DNA from: Flavobacterium sharifuzzamanii
GTDB lineage: Bacteria; Bacteroidota; Bacteroidia; Flavobacteriales; Flavobacteriaceae
NCBI RefSeq assembly: GCF_003254585.1
Contig: NZ_QJGZ01000040.1
Location: 496,001-560,000 of the forward strand
Length of the DNA: 64,000 bases
Direction: 5' to 3'
Each line of letters starts with the position of its first letter. The stretch's first letter is position 1. The translations under genes and the position numbers were made by a program. Below are positions 44,643-54,714 of the stretch, in pieces. Below the pieces are notes generated by a model. The model had not been told where the DNA came from. It was given only the letters and a program-made list of their open reading frames with translations, and searched no databases.

Positions 44643-46394
44643 ATGGAAAATAACAATGATTTTAGCAGAAGAAGGTTTCTTAAGAATTCTTTATTAGTTG
44701 CTGGAGGAGTTTTCATAGCTCCTCTAATTGAAAGTTGCAGTGATGATGATAAAACAGATAACAGCGGTGCACCAGAAGGAATGAAAAATGAAGGGTTCGA
44801 GACTGGAGTGGCCAGTTTTGACCCAACTGAAACAGGTGTCATTATTTGGACAAGATATTCCTCAGGCTCAGATGCTGAAATTACTTGGGAAATTAGCAAG
44901 GATTCTTCGTTTACTGAAGTAACTAGAAAAGGTCAGGCTAGTGCATCATCAATGAATGATTTTACAATTGCAGTAGATGTTCAAAACATTCCTTCCAATA
45001 CTAAGTATTATTATCGATTCTATAATGCTAAAACCAAACAAGTAACCGTTACAGGAGAAACGCGCACTCTGCCATCAAAAACAGATTCAGTTAATGATGT
45101 GAAAATGGCTGTTGTTTCTTGTTCTAATTTTCCGGCAGGACTTTTTAATGTGTATGGAGCAATTGCTTCTTCTGATGCAGATGTCGTTGTTCACTTGGGA
45201 GATTATATTTATGAATATGCTCCGGGACAGTATGGGACAAATCCGTTTACAAATCCGCTTGGCAGAGAACACAGACCGGCAAAGGAAATTACAAGTCTAA
45301 GTGATTATAGAGAACGTTATAGACAATATAGAGGAGATAAGAACTTGCAGCTTCTTCATCAGAAAAAGCCTTTTATCTGTGTTTGGGACGATCATGAATT
45401 TGCCAATGATACTTATAAATCAGGTGCCGAAAACCATCAGCCTTCTGAGGGAGATTTTCAAATGAGAAAAATGGCTGCATTTCAAGCCTACAGCGAATAT
45501 ATTCCTCTTAAAACAGGAAAAGACCTTAGAATCTATAGAAGCTTTAATTTTGGAAATATTCTTTCGCTTTATATGATGGATACTAGGGTTATTGCAAGAG
45601 ATAAACAAATGAGCTATGCTGATTACATTGATAATGGAGGCAATTTTGACCAGACAAAATTCAGAACAGACCTTTTAAGCGCAAGCAGAAAATTAATTGG
45701 AAATGAACAGATGACTTGGCTGGGATCACAGATTAATGCAGATACTGCGAAATGGAAAGTATTAGGTCAGCAGATTTTAATGACGAAAATGATGATTCCA
45801 GCAGAATTATTAATACTGCTTAATCAGATTTTGACAGAAGTGGATAAGTTAGGAAGTGCACAGCCAGCTACTATGCAAGCACTAATTAATGCAATATCTG
45901 CACTCGTTGTTCTTAAAATGAGACATCAGCAGAAAGATCCTTCTTTAACGGCTCAGGAAATTGCCAGAATTACAACCACTTTACCTTATAATCTAGATGC
46001 GTGGGATGGTTATTTTGCAGAAAGGGAACAGCTTTATGCCATGCTTTCAGGAAAAAATGTTGTCGTGTTGGCGGGAGATACTCATAATGCTTGGATGGGA
46101 AAATTGACCGATATGCAAGGAAAATTTATAGGAACTGAAATAGCTTGCAGTTCTGTTTCATCTCCAGGATTAGAAGCCTATCTTGGAATTACTTCCGATC
46201 CTTCAAAAGCAATTGAATTGGCGCAAGCTTTTACTATTCTAATAGATGATTTGGAATATGCCAATTTATACAAACGAGGATATACCTATTTAAAATTTAC
46301 GGTGTCTGGTTCTGAAGCTGAATGGAGATTTGTAGACAGTGTCACAACTGAAACTACTACTACAATTACAGAAAAAAAATATACTATAGCCTAG
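44643..46394 (+). CDS. phoD: PhoD-type alkaline phosphatase, Tat-exported lipoprotein
   Basis: This 583-residue phosphatase/phosphodiesterase has an N-terminus with a textbook twin-arginine signal (FSRRRFLKNSLL) followed by a possible lipobox at LIESCSDDD, suggesting a Tat-exported lipoprotein. A PhoD N-terminal beta domain (about 50-145) precedes the metal-binding core, with VVSCSNFPAGLFNVYG, HLGDYIYEYAPG, WDDHEFANDTYKSG and AGDTHNAWMGKL, all typical of PhoD enzymes that use Ca and Fe. It stands alone upstream of a terminator and begins a series of phosphoester-acting genes. Confidence 0.93.
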   Translation: MENNNDFSRRRFLKNSLLVAGGVFIAPLIESCSDDDKTDNSGAPEGMKNEGFETGVASFDPTETGVIIWTRYSSGSDAEITWEISKDSSFTEVTRKGQASASSMNDFTIAVDVQNIPSNTKYYYRFYNAKTKQVTVTGETRTLPSKTDSVNDVKMAVVSCSNFPAGLFNVYGAIASSDADVVVHLGDYIYEYAPGQYGTNPFTNPLGREHRPAKEITSLSDYRERYRQYRGDKNLQLLHQKKPFICVWDDHEFANDTYKSGAENHQPSEGDFQMRKMAAFQAYSEYIPLKTGKDLRIYRSFNFGNILSLYMMDTRVIARDKQMSYADYIDNGGNFDQTKFRTDLLSASRKLIGNEQMTWLGSQINADTAKWKVLGQQILMTKMMIPAELLILLNQILTEVDKLGSAQPATMQALINAISALVVLKMRHQQKDPSLTAQEIARITTTLPYNLDAWDGYFAEREQLYAMLSGKNVVVLAGDTHNAWMGKLTDMQGKFIGTEIACSSVSSPGLEAYLGITSDPSKAIELAQAFTILIDDLEYANLYKRGYTYLKFTVSGSEAEWRFVDSVTTETTTTITEKKYTIA

Positions 46395-46448
46395 TAAATT
46401 TCTTTGGTACTGTCGAAATTTTTTTAAAAGTGCGAATGAATTAAATGA

Positions 46449-46483
46449 AAAAAAGGAACAGAAGTAATCTTGTTCCTTTTTTT
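46449..46483 (+). terminator. Terminator after phoD
   Basis: A 12-bp stem (AAAAAAGGAACA / TGTTCCTTTTTT) with a 10-base loop and T-run lies about 55 bases after the phosphatase stop, separating it from the sigma-factor operon. Confidence 0.8.
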
Positions 46484-46564
46484 ATGAATTTAATTTAACA
46501 CAAAGTTAAATTAGTTTCTTAGGTATTTTTTATCAGTTCCTTTTCATTTGTTTTTTTAATCTAT

Positions 46565-47152
46565 ATGGAAAAAGATCTATTGAAAATGCCAGACGATGAA
46601 CTTCAGAAATTAATTTTTGAAGGAAGCGATGCTGCGTTTTCAATTATTTTTAACCGTTATTGGAAAAAGCTTTATTCTTATGCATTTAAAATATATAAAG
46701 ATGAGGTGATCTGCGAAGATATCGTACAGGAAATCTTTATAAGCCTTTGGAAAAATGCCTCAAACACTGTAATTCTAAATCTTGAAGCTTACCTTTTTAG
46801 AGCCGTAAAATATAAGATTGCCAATCAAATTAGAAATCTGAAATTTGACCAGCAGCATATCGATATATTAGAGAGTATTCCTGACCCAAATCTGACTATA
46901 AATGATTTGGAATATATTGATTTAGAGAAAAATATCAATGATCAAATTAATAAGTTAACCCCAAAATGCAGAGAGGTTTTTCTCCTCAGCCGCATGGATC
47001 ATTTTACAAATGCTGAAATTGCAGCAAAACTAGATCTTTCAATTCATACTGTAGAGAAACACATCAGCAATGCTCTAAAGCAGCTTCGTTTAAACAACAC
47101 TTCTTATAATTATCTTCTTTTTTACTGGGCAGCGTTCTTTTATGTTAACTAA
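46565..47152 (+). CDS. ECF-type RNA polymerase sigma factor
   Basis: This 195-residue sigma-70 family protein of the Bacteroidota FecI-like group has region 2 in FSIIFNRYWKKLYSYAFK and EDIVQEIFISLWKNA, and region 4 in LTPKCREVFLLSR, LSIHTVEKHISNALKQLR. An anti-sigma FecR gene follows by 68 bases, then a SusC receptor with the STN signalling domain. This is the classic trans-envelope arrangement in which substrate binding at the receptor activates the sigma factor to transcribe the operon. Confidence 0.95.
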   Translation: MEKDLLKMPDDELQKLIFEGSDAAFSIIFNRYWKKLYSYAFKIYKDEVICEDIVQEIFISLWKNASNTVILNLEAYLFRAVKYKIANQIRNLKFDQQHIDILESIPDPNLTINDLEYIDLEKNINDQINKLTPKCREVFLLSRMDHFTNAEIAAKLDLSIHTVEKHISNALKQLRLNNTSYNYLLFYWAAFFYVN

Positions 47153-47220
47153 AAAACACTGGTTTTAAGAAAACGTTAAGCCTGCATTTTCGACTACTTG
47201 TTCGATTCAAAAAATGTGAC

Positions 47221-48165
47221 TTGTCTATAAAAGCACATATTTTGAAAAAAGAAATCTTTTTGCAGTTAGCAAAAAAATACGAAGAAGGCATCTGCACACC
47301 TGAAGAAAAAATAGCAGTTGAATCATTTTTTGATAAGATGCAGGATCAGTCGTCAGACATAGAATTATCTGATGAAAAAGGTGATGTAATTTTAAATAAG
47401 ATCTTTTTAGAATTGCAGGTAAAACCAAAAAAATATTCAATTCGAAAACTATTAAAAGTAGCAGCGATTCTAGTTGTCGGACTTTCGATTGCATTTTTTG
47501 CAGCTCAATTTATTTTCCAGCCTGCAGCAATTACCCAAATTACTGCTAAAGGAGAAAAGAAAGAAATTTTCCTTGAAGACGGAACTGTCATTGTACTAAA
47601 CTCAAACAGTAGCATTACTTATCCGGAAGAATTTGAAACCACAAGAAATATTAAATTGGTTGGGCAGGCTTATTTTAAAGTTTTCAGAGATGTAAAACGC
47701 CCTTTTATTGTACAAACTCACGACGTAAAGGTTAGAGTGCTCGGAACTTCATTCGATATCAATTCCTATAACCATCACGACACTAAAGTAAGTGTTATCA
47801 GCGGGAAAGTTGAAGTGAGTTCACCAACTGGAAAAAAAGTGCAGATTACCAAAAATCAGCAAGCCGATTTAATTAAGAATTCAGATTTACAGATTTCTAC
47901 AGAAAACAGCGAAGATAAAATCGCCTGGATTAGTAATACCATTATGCTTAAAAACACCAAGCTTTCTGAAACAGTTAAAATTATTGAGAATTGGTACAAT
48001 GTTGATATTACAATTGAAGATCCAGAATTAAACAATCTTACCATTTCTGGAAAGTTTAAGGATGAAAAATTGGAGAATGTATTGGAAAGTATTGCCTATT
48101 TAAAAAACCTAAAGATTAATTACACAACTAAAAACCAAATAACTATAAGAAAAAAGACACCTTAA
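47221..48165 (+). CDS. FecR-type anti-sigma factor
   Basis: This 314-residue protein has a cytoplasmic N-terminus (LAKKYEEGICTPEEKIAVESFF), a membrane segment at about residues 80-103, a FecR domain (AKGEKKEIFLEDGTVIVLNS, VKVRVLGTSFDINSY) and the C-terminal DUF4974-type secretin-like domain that contacts the receptor STN. Only non-ATG starts fit the conserved N-terminus: TTG at 47,221 or TTG at 47,242; the first ATG would remove about 39 residues. It is expected to hold the preceding sigma factor inactive until signalled. Confidence 0.92.
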   Translation: MSIKAHILKKEIFLQLAKKYEEGICTPEEKIAVESFFDKMQDQSSDIELSDEKGDVILNKIFLELQVKPKKYSIRKLLKVAAILVVGLSIAFFAAQFIFQPAAITQITAKGEKKEIFLEDGTVIVLNSNSSITYPEEFETTRNIKLVGQAYFKVFRDVKRPFIVQTHDVKVRVLGTSFDINSYNHHDTKVSVISGKVEVSSPTGKKVQITKNQQADLIKNSDLQISTENSEDKIAWISNTIMLKNTKLSETVKIIENWYNVDITIEDPELNNLTISGKFKDEKLENVLESIAYLKNLKINYTTKNQITIRKKTP

Positions 48166-48184
48166 AAAAAGACAAAAAAACAAA

Positions 48185-48210
48185 CCCGCTTCCGGTGCAA
48201 CGGAAACGGG
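48185..48210 (+). other. GC-rich intercistronic hairpin between fecR and susC
   Basis: CCCG-C-TTCCG (48,185-48,194) pairs with CGGAA-A-CGGG (48,201-48,210) around a 6-base loop. It is strikingly GC-rich for this genome. There is no T-tract, so it may be a processing site or partial terminator before the strongly expressed receptor gene. Confidence 0.5.
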
Positions 48211-48252
48211 CGATTTTAAAAGACTAAAAATAAAATCTATAGCCTAATAGTA

Positions 48253-51200
48253 ATGAATACGAAACTACAATTTTTTTTCAATAAGTATATAAAGATGAAA
48301 AATCTTTACTTAATGATTTTATTAATTTTTTCCTTTAAAGGATTTGCCTTAGGACAGGGCAAAGATGTGCAGATAAGCCTTAACCTAAAAGATGCCGCAA
48401 TTACTGAGTTCTTCAACGCAGTCGAACAAAAAACCTCTTTTACTTTTGTTTTCGACGAAAAAATAACCGGAACATCACAGCGCATTTCAATCTATGCAGA
48501 AAAAGAAAGTCTTGACGGAGTGCTTGCAAAGGTGGCCTCTAAAACTGGACTTTCATTTAAAAAACTGAATAACACTATCACAGTTACCAAAAATCTTCGT
48601 GCACAAATGAATGTACGCGGAAAAGTTTTGGATGAAAGCGGTATGCCAATGCCGGGAGTTACCATTCTAGAAAAAGGAACAAAAACTACTACAATGACAG
48701 ATATGCAAGGAAATTTCAGCTTTGCTGTAAATGCTTCGGCTGTTTTGGTTATTTCCTATATGGGGTACGTAACTCAGGAAGTTGCCGCAAATGCTAATCC
48801 ACTTACCATAATAATGAAACCAAGTACGAGTGAATTGAATGAAGTTGTGGTAACTGCTTTAGGAATTAAAAGAGAAGAAAAAAAATTAGGATTCTCGCAA
48901 CAGACTATAAAATCTGATAATTTATCTCAGGGGCGACCAAACAACTGGTCATCTGGGTTAAAAGGAAAAGTGGCAGGTTTGAGCATTACTTCTACAGGTT
49001 CTGGCCCGTTAAACTCACAGCAGATTACGCTGAGAGGAAACAGATCTTTAAGCCCAAAAGGGAATTATGCGTTGATTGTTGTAGATGGAGTTCCAGTTAA
49101 TGCTGAAATGACAACTTCGGGTTCGAGCAGTGCATACATGGGAGAAGATTCGCCAATTGATTACGGAAACGGAATTTCTGATCTTAATCTAGATGATATC
49201 GATGAAGTTACAGTTTTAAAAGGTGCAGGTGCAACTGCACTTTATGGAAGCCGTGCGGCAAACGGAGCCTTAATTATTACGACAAAATCTGGAAAGAAAA
49301 ACAAAGGTTTAGGAATCTCTTTTAATACAGGAGCAACATTTGATGTGATCCAAAGATGGCCAGATTATCAATATAGTTACGGACAGGGAACAGGAAATTC
49401 GCCAGATGCTTCGGGCAACCAATATTATTCTTATGGAAATTCGGCAGACGGAACTTCAACCAGCGGAACCAGCAGTGCTTGGGGACCCGCTTTTACAGGT
49501 CAGAATTTTTACCAATATGATCCTGCTTTGCAAGGACAGTCAGCGCAGAGATTGCCTTGGCAGTCTTACAGAGATAATCGTAAAGATTTCTGGAGAACCG
49601 GTGTGACTTTAAATAATAATATTTCTATTCAGGGTGGAGATAACAAAGGATCGATGCGTCTTTCAGTTGGAAATCAGAAGAATGAATGGATTATGCCAAA
49701 TACAGGTTTTGACAGGGTTACAGCGGCTGTTAATGCCAATTATCAGGTGTCTGACAAAATTAAATTGGGAACGGCAATCAATTATAATACAAGAAATAGT
49801 GACAATTTGCCTTCTACAGGTTACAATAATGGTTCTATCGCTTATTTTATGATTTTTCAGCAGCCAAATATCGATTTGGACTGGTATCGTCCGATTTGGG
49901 TGAAAGGCAAAGAGCAGATAGAGCAGTTGCATCCATTTAGTTCTTTTATAGACAATCCGTATTTAATTGCTTATGAAGCGACCAACACATTAGACAGCGA
50001 CCAGATTGTGGGGAATATTTTTGCTAACATCACTTTATCGTCTAATTTAGAATTAATGCTTCGTTCTTCTATGAACACTTACAACCAGACAAGAGAGCAA
50101 AAAAGGCCTTACAGCATCAACAGATATGCAAAAGGATTCTACGAAAGACAAGATGTTTTCAAACAAGAAATCAACTCAGATTTTCTCCTTTCTTATAAAA
50201 AAGATTTCGGAAACAAATTCTCTCTTGCTGCTTCAGCGGGAGGAAATGCTATGAGTTATAAATACAGAAGAACAGAAGCCGAAGTAACAGGTTTGGTTGT
50301 GCCAGGAGTTTATAAACTTTCTAATGGTTCAAGTGCACCAATTTTGACTTTAGGCGATGCTTATAAAAAAATGAGCAGTTTGTATGGTTTGGTATCGATG
50401 TCTTATGCGGAAATGCTTTTTGTTGATATTACAGGAAGAAACGACTGGACTAGTACGCTTCCCGTTGAGAACAATTCATTCTTCTATCCGTCGATTAATA
50501 CAAGTGCGGTTATTTCTGAAATGGTTTCACTGCCTAAATCAATTGATTTCTTAAAATACAGACTTTCTTTTGCTCAGGTAGGAAATGATACAGAGCCTTA
50601 TAAAACGCAGAAATATTACGGACAAAGTGCTTTTCCAAGTTCTGCGCAGACTTTGACAGTTTTATACAACGATCATTTCAAACCTGAAATTACAACAAGT
50701 TTCGAAACAGGTTTTGAAATCAGAATGTTTAAAAACCGACTTACAGCAGATGCTACAGTTTACGAGAGTGTAACGAAAAACCAGATTATCGATATTCCTA
50801 TGGATTTCTCAACAGGTTATAGCGGAGCGGTTTTAAATGGAGGAAAAGTGAGAAACCGAGGTATCGAAATTACCCTTGGAGGAAAAATTATTGATGGTGA
50901 AAAGTTTAAATGGAATTCAACTGTAAACTGGTCACGTAATTGGAATAAAGTAATGGAACTTCCTGAAGGAATCGATGGCCAGCAGATTATTGGTACAGGA
51001 GGAACAGCTTCTATCATTGCAAAAGTGGGCGGAACTACAAGCGCCATTTACGGTTTCGGATTTGTACGCTCTCCTGATGGCCAGATCGTTTATGATAATG
51101 CAGGTCTTCCGGCATATCCTGAGGAAATTCAATATATCGGAGATGCAAGCCCAAAATGGAAAGCAGGTTGGGTTAATAGTTTTTCAATTGGAAACTTTAC

Positions 51201-51687
51201 TATGAATGTGACTATTGACGGTCAGTATGGAGGAATTATTTATTCGCAGACACATCACAAGCTTTCTGAACAGGGAAAACTAAATTCAAATAGTATGGGC
51301 AGGGAAACTGGCTTTATCATTGGTGAAGGTGTGGTTCAAAATGCAGACGGTTCTTATTCTCCAAATACTGTACAAGTAAAAACAGCAGATTGGTATACTC
51401 GTTATTACAGAAGAGCCAATATCGAATCCAACTCTTTTGATGCTTCTTTTGGAAAACTTCGCGAGATCAGCCTTCAATATAATATGCCAAAAAGATGGCT
51501 TAAAAATACAGGACTTCAGTCGGTTCAGTTTTCACTTTTCGGAAGAGATTTAGCAACCGTTTCAGATTTCCCAATTTACGATCCTGAGACAGCAGCATTA
51601 AACGGAGATACTATTTTACCAGGTATCGAAATGGGACAGATGCCGTCTCCAGCCACTTACGGTTTCAATTTAAGTTTGACTTTATAA
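48253..51687 (+). CDS. SusC-like TonB-dependent receptor with STN signalling domain
   Basis: The 1,144-residue receptor starts at ATG 48,253, or 48,295 where the signal peptide begins (MKNLYLMILLIFSFKG). A secretin/TonB short N-terminal (STN) domain (about 40-95, DAAITEFFNAVEQKTSFTFV) precedes the CarboxypepD_reg-like domain (about 115-195), the signature LNEVVVTALGIKREEKKLGF, the plug (VLKGAGATALYGSRAANGAL) and barrel. The STN domain signals to FecR. Neighbouring hydrolases act on phosphoesters, so the imported compound is inferred to be phosphorus-containing rather than a simple glycan. Confidence 0.95.
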   Translation: MNTKLQFFFNKYIKMKNLYLMILLIFSFKGFALGQGKDVQISLNLKDAAITEFFNAVEQKTSFTFVFDEKITGTSQRISIYAEKESLDGVLAKVASKTGLSFKKLNNTITVTKNLRAQMNVRGKVLDESGMPMPGVTILEKGTKTTTMTDMQGNFSFAVNASAVLVISYMGYVTQEVAANANPLTIIMKPSTSELNEVVVTALGIKREEKKLGFSQQTIKSDNLSQGRPNNWSSGLKGKVAGLSITSTGSGPLNSQQITLRGNRSLSPKGNYALIVVDGVPVNAEMTTSGSSSAYMGEDSPIDYGNGISDLNLDDIDEVTVLKGAGATALYGSRAANGALIITTKSGKKNKGLGISFNTGATFDVIQRWPDYQYSYGQGTGNSPDASGNQYYSYGNSADGTSTSGTSSAWGPAFTGQNFYQYDPALQGQSAQRLPWQSYRDNRKDFWRTGVTLNNNISIQGGDNKGSMRLSVGNQKNEWIMPNTGFDRVTAAVNANYQVSDKIKLGTAINYNTRNSDNLPSTGYNNGSIAYFMIFQQPNIDLDWYRPIWVKGKEQIEQLHPFSSFIDNPYLIAYEATNTLDSDQIVGNIFANITLSSNLELMLRSSMNTYNQTREQKRPYSINRYAKGFYERQDVFKQEINSDFLLSYKKDFGNKFSLAASAGGNAMSYKYRRTEAEVTGLVVPGVYKLSNGSSAPILTLGDAYKKMSSLYGLVSMSYAEMLFVDITGRNDWTSTLPVENNSFFYPSINTSAVISEMVSLPKSIDFLKYRLSFAQVGNDTEPYKTQKYYGQSAFPSSAQTLTVLYNDHFKPEITTSFETGFEIRMFKNRLTADATVYESVTKNQIIDIPMDFSTGYSGAVLNGGKVRNRGIEITLGGKIIDGEKFKWNSTVNWSRNWNKVMELPEGIDGQQIIGTGGTASIIAKVGGTTSAIYGFGFVRSPDGQIVYDNAGLPAYPEEIQYIGDASPKWKAGWVNSFSIGNFTMNVTIDGQYGGIIYSQTHHKLSEQGKLNSNSMGRETGFIIGEGVVQNADGSYSPNTVQVKTADWYTRYYRRANIESNSFDASFGKLREISLQYNMPKRWLKNTGLQSVQFSLFGRDLATVSDFPIYDPETAALNGDTILPGIEMGQMPSPATYGFNLSLTL

Positions 51688-51694
51688 TAAGACA

Positions 51695-53128
51695 ATGAAA
51701 AAGATAAAAATTACAGCAATATTATTACTGCTTACAGGACTTGCTATTTCCTGCACAGGAGGTTATGAAGAACTAAATGAGAATCCTAATCTTATTACCG
51801 AAATAAGTCCGGGAACTTTAATCAACCCAATTATTTACGGAATTGCTTCTCAAAACGCAACTCAAAGCGTAGATGTCACTTTCAATCTAATGCAGGTTTC
51901 ACTTCCTTTTCCGAGTATCTCAGGAGGTTTGCATCGTTATGATGTAAGCAACAATATTGGAAACTCAGCATGGAATAATTATTACAAATGGCTTAACAAT
52001 ATTAGAGAAATGCGAATGGCTTCTGTAAAAGCAGGAGACGGCAATTATGAGGCAGTGGCGTTAACACTAAATGCGTTGGTGTATGCTAATCTTACCGATC
52101 TTTTTGGGCCAGTTCCGATGACCGATGCTGCACGAGGAGAAGATGGCATTTTATATCCAAAGTATGATACGCAGGAATTTATCTATGAAACGATTTTAGC
52201 TGATTTAGAAAGAGCTAATACTTTGTATGATACAAGCAAAGCCATGATTTATACAGAAGATATTTTGTTTCAAAACAATGTCCTGAAATGGAAGAAATTT
52301 ACCAATTCTCTTAAAATGAGATTATTGCTAAGAGTTTCAAACAGAACAGAAACGGGAGCTTTTGCAAAACTGGCTTATATGGCAGATCATCCTGAAGTGT
52401 ATCCTGTTTTTACTAATACTGCCGAAAGCGCAATTTTGAAAATAACAGGCGTATCTCCAAATGTTTCTCCGTGGGGAAGACCGCAGGATTTCAATCTTAA
52501 CATCAAAATGGCTTCTTTCTTTATTGATAATTTGAACACGCTCGAAGACCCAAGAAGGGCAATAATTGCAACAGGTGCGACAGCTTTGGTTACGAATGCA
52601 CCAATTGGATTTAAAGGAATTACAAGTGCTTATGCAGGTTCAGATTCTCAGTTCAAATATAATGCTTCAACGCTTTTGAACACGCAGGTGCAAAATCCAA
52701 TGCAGATTTTTCTTTTAACGTATGCTGAGGTTGAATTCATAAAAGCAGAATTAGCACAAAGAGGTCTTATTACTGACGCCGCAGGACATTATGAAAAAGG
52801 AGTGAGAGCAGGAATCGAACAATTAAAAGCGACCACTCCAACAACTTATTTTAGCAAACCGGAAGCACAGTACGACGGAACTTTACAAAGAATCATGCTG
52901 CAGAAATATTACGCTTTATATTTTACAGATTATCAGCAATGGTTTGAATATCGTAGAACAGGATTTCCTGTATTGCCTACAACAACCGCGATGTTAAACA
53001 ATGGAATTATGCCATCTCGATTCACTTATCCAGATAATCAGCAGATTAAAAATACCGAAAACTATCACAAAGCAGTTGAAATGGTTGGAGGCGATAATAT
53101 CAATACTAAAGTTTGGTGGGATAAATAA
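51695..53128 (+). CDS. SusD/RagB-like nutrient-binding lipoprotein (phosphorus locus)
   Basis: This 477-residue lipoprotein has lipobox LAISCTGGY (Cys20) and resembles the shorter SusD subfamily (SusD-like_2). Motifs include ALTLNALVYANLTDLFGPVP, LKWKKFTNSLKMRLLLRVSN and the C-terminal QIFLLTYAEVEFIKAELAQR, together with YALYFTDYQQWFEYRRTGFP. It follows susC after 7 bases. It should close the receptor channel and help capture the substrate of this locus. Its ligand cannot be deduced from sequence. Confidence 0.92.
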   Translation: MKKIKITAILLLLTGLAISCTGGYEELNENPNLITEISPGTLINPIIYGIASQNATQSVDVTFNLMQVSLPFPSISGGLHRYDVSNNIGNSAWNNYYKWLNNIREMRMASVKAGDGNYEAVALTLNALVYANLTDLFGPVPMTDAARGEDGILYPKYDTQEFIYETILADLERANTLYDTSKAMIYTEDILFQNNVLKWKKFTNSLKMRLLLRVSNRTETGAFAKLAYMADHPEVYPVFTNTAESAILKITGVSPNVSPWGRPQDFNLNIKMASFFIDNLNTLEDPRRAIIATGATALVTNAPIGFKGITSAYAGSDSQFKYNASTLLNTQVQNPMQIFLLTYAEVEFIKAELAQRGLITDAAGHYEKGVRAGIEQLKATTPTTYFSKPEAQYDGTLQRIMLQKYYALYFTDYQQWFEYRRTGFPVLPTTTAMLNNGIMPSRFTYPDNQQIKNTENYHKAVEMVGGDNINTKVWWDK

Positions 53129-53138
53129 ATAATAAAAA

Positions 53139-54713
53139 ATGAAAAAGACATTTATATATAGCGCATTATTGTTTTGTGGTGTTTTAACAGCGCAGACATC
53201 TGTAAAAGGAATCGTGTTTGAAGATTTAAATCAAAACGGTAAAAAGGAAAAAAAAGAAAAAGGCATTGCAAATGTTGCCGTGACCAATGGTCGTGAAGTA
53301 GTTTTAACCGATAAAAAAGGAAACTACGAACTGCCATTGCAAAGTGATGCTATAATTGCCGTAATCAAACCTTCTGGTTATAAGATTCAGGTTAATAAAG
53401 ATAATTTGCCGCAGTTTTTCTACAATCATAAACCAGCTGGTTCTCCTAAAGGAAAATTTGAAGGAGTTGCCCCAACAGGAAAATTGCTGGAATCTGTAGA
53501 TTTTGGATTGCTTCCACAAAAGGAAACCAATGATTTTACAGCGCTTGTTTTTGGAGATCCACAGCCGTATAATCTGGAAGAAGTTGATTTTTTTGCAAGA
53601 GGAATTGTTGCAGAAGTAGAAGGTATTAAAAACATTCCGTTTGGATTAAGCATGGGAGATTTGGTTGGAAACGATCTTAGTTTATTCAATCCTTACATTC
53701 AGGCGGTAAAAAAAGTTGGAATTCCGTGGTACAATCTTTTAGGAAATCACGATTTAAATTTTGATGCCAAAGAAGATAAATTGGCAGATGAAACATACGA
53801 AGCTCATTTTGGTCCAGCCAATTATGCTTTCAATTACGGAAAAGTGCATTTTATTGTTTTAGATGATGTTTTGTATCCAGATCCGAGAGATCATGAAGGT
53901 TATTGGGGCGGATTTACAGAAGAGCAAATGCAGTTTATAGCAAATGATCTTAAAACGGTTCCAAAGGAAAATTTAATTGTATTGGCTTTTCATATTCCGA
54001 TAAGCGAACCAGATAGCAAAGACGATTCTTTTAGAGATGAAGACCGTCAAAAGCTATTCGAATTATTGAAAGATTTCCCAAATACGCTTTCACTTTCGGC
54101 GCATACGCATTTGCAGAGACAGGATTTTTTCGAAAAGAAAGACGGCTGGCTGCAGAAAAGTCCACATCACCATTACAATATCGGAACAACTTCGGGTGAT
54201 TGGTATTCCGGAAAACTGGATGAAAAAGGAATTCCAATTTCGGTTATGCGAGATGGAACGCCAAAAGGGTATGCTTTTATCCATTTTAATGGAAATAAAT
54301 ATACTGTTGATTATAAAGTGGCGGGAAAACCAGAGAACTATCAAATGAAAGTTTTCGCTCCAAAAGTCGTAGCAAAAGGAAAACGTACCAAATCGGGAGT
54401 ATTTGCCAATTTTTTTATGGGAAGTAAAAAAGATAAAGTCGTTTACCGTGTAGATCAAGGAGAATGGAAAGAAATGAATTACGTAGAAGTAGAAGATCCA
54501 TCGTATGTTGAGTTGGTTTACGAATGGGAATTATCGGAGGTGCTTATGCCAGGAAAACGTTCTTCTGATCCTGAAAAAAGTACGCACGTTTGGAGAGGAA
54601 ATATTCCTTCTGATCTTGCTATTGGAGAACATGCTATCGAAATCAAAGCGACGGATATGTTTGGTAAAACGCATTCGGCAAATACAACTTACAGAATTGA
54701 TAAAGTGAAATAA
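53139..54713 (+). CDS. Calcineurin-like metallophosphoesterase with N-terminal beta domain
   Basis: This 524-residue exported protein has a signal peptide ending at LTAQ. Residues about 22-75 form a SdrD-B/MetallophosN-like beta domain (VKGIVFEDLNQNGKKEKKEK). The metallophosphatase core shows FGDPQPYN, SMGDLVGND, LGNHDLNFDA, LAFHIPISEP and SAHTHLQRQ, all metal ligands in place. The C-terminal MetallophosC-like beta part follows from about 360. It stands between susD and the glycerophosphodiesterase with tight spacing, so it belongs to the operon and probably releases phosphate or alcohol from a phosphoester at the cell surface or in the periplasm. Confidence 0.9.
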   Translation: MKKTFIYSALLFCGVLTAQTSVKGIVFEDLNQNGKKEKKEKGIANVAVTNGREVVLTDKKGNYELPLQSDAIIAVIKPSGYKIQVNKDNLPQFFYNHKPAGSPKGKFEGVAPTGKLLESVDFGLLPQKETNDFTALVFGDPQPYNLEEVDFFARGIVAEVEGIKNIPFGLSMGDLVGNDLSLFNPYIQAVKKVGIPWYNLLGNHDLNFDAKEDKLADETYEAHFGPANYAFNYGKVHFIVLDDVLYPDPRDHEGYWGGFTEEQMQFIANDLKTVPKENLIVLAFHIPISEPDSKDDSFRDEDRQKLFELLKDFPNTLSLSAHTHLQRQDFFEKKDGWLQKSPHHHYNIGTTSGDWYSGKLDEKGIPISVMRDGTPKGYAFIHFNGNKYTVDYKVAGKPENYQMKVFAPKVVAKGKRTKSGVFANFFMGSKKDKVVYRVDQGEWKEMNYVEVEDPSYVELVYEWELSEVLMPGKRSSDPEKSTHVWRGNIPSDLAIGEHAIEIKATDMFGKTHSANTTYRIDKVK

Positions 54714-54714
54714 A

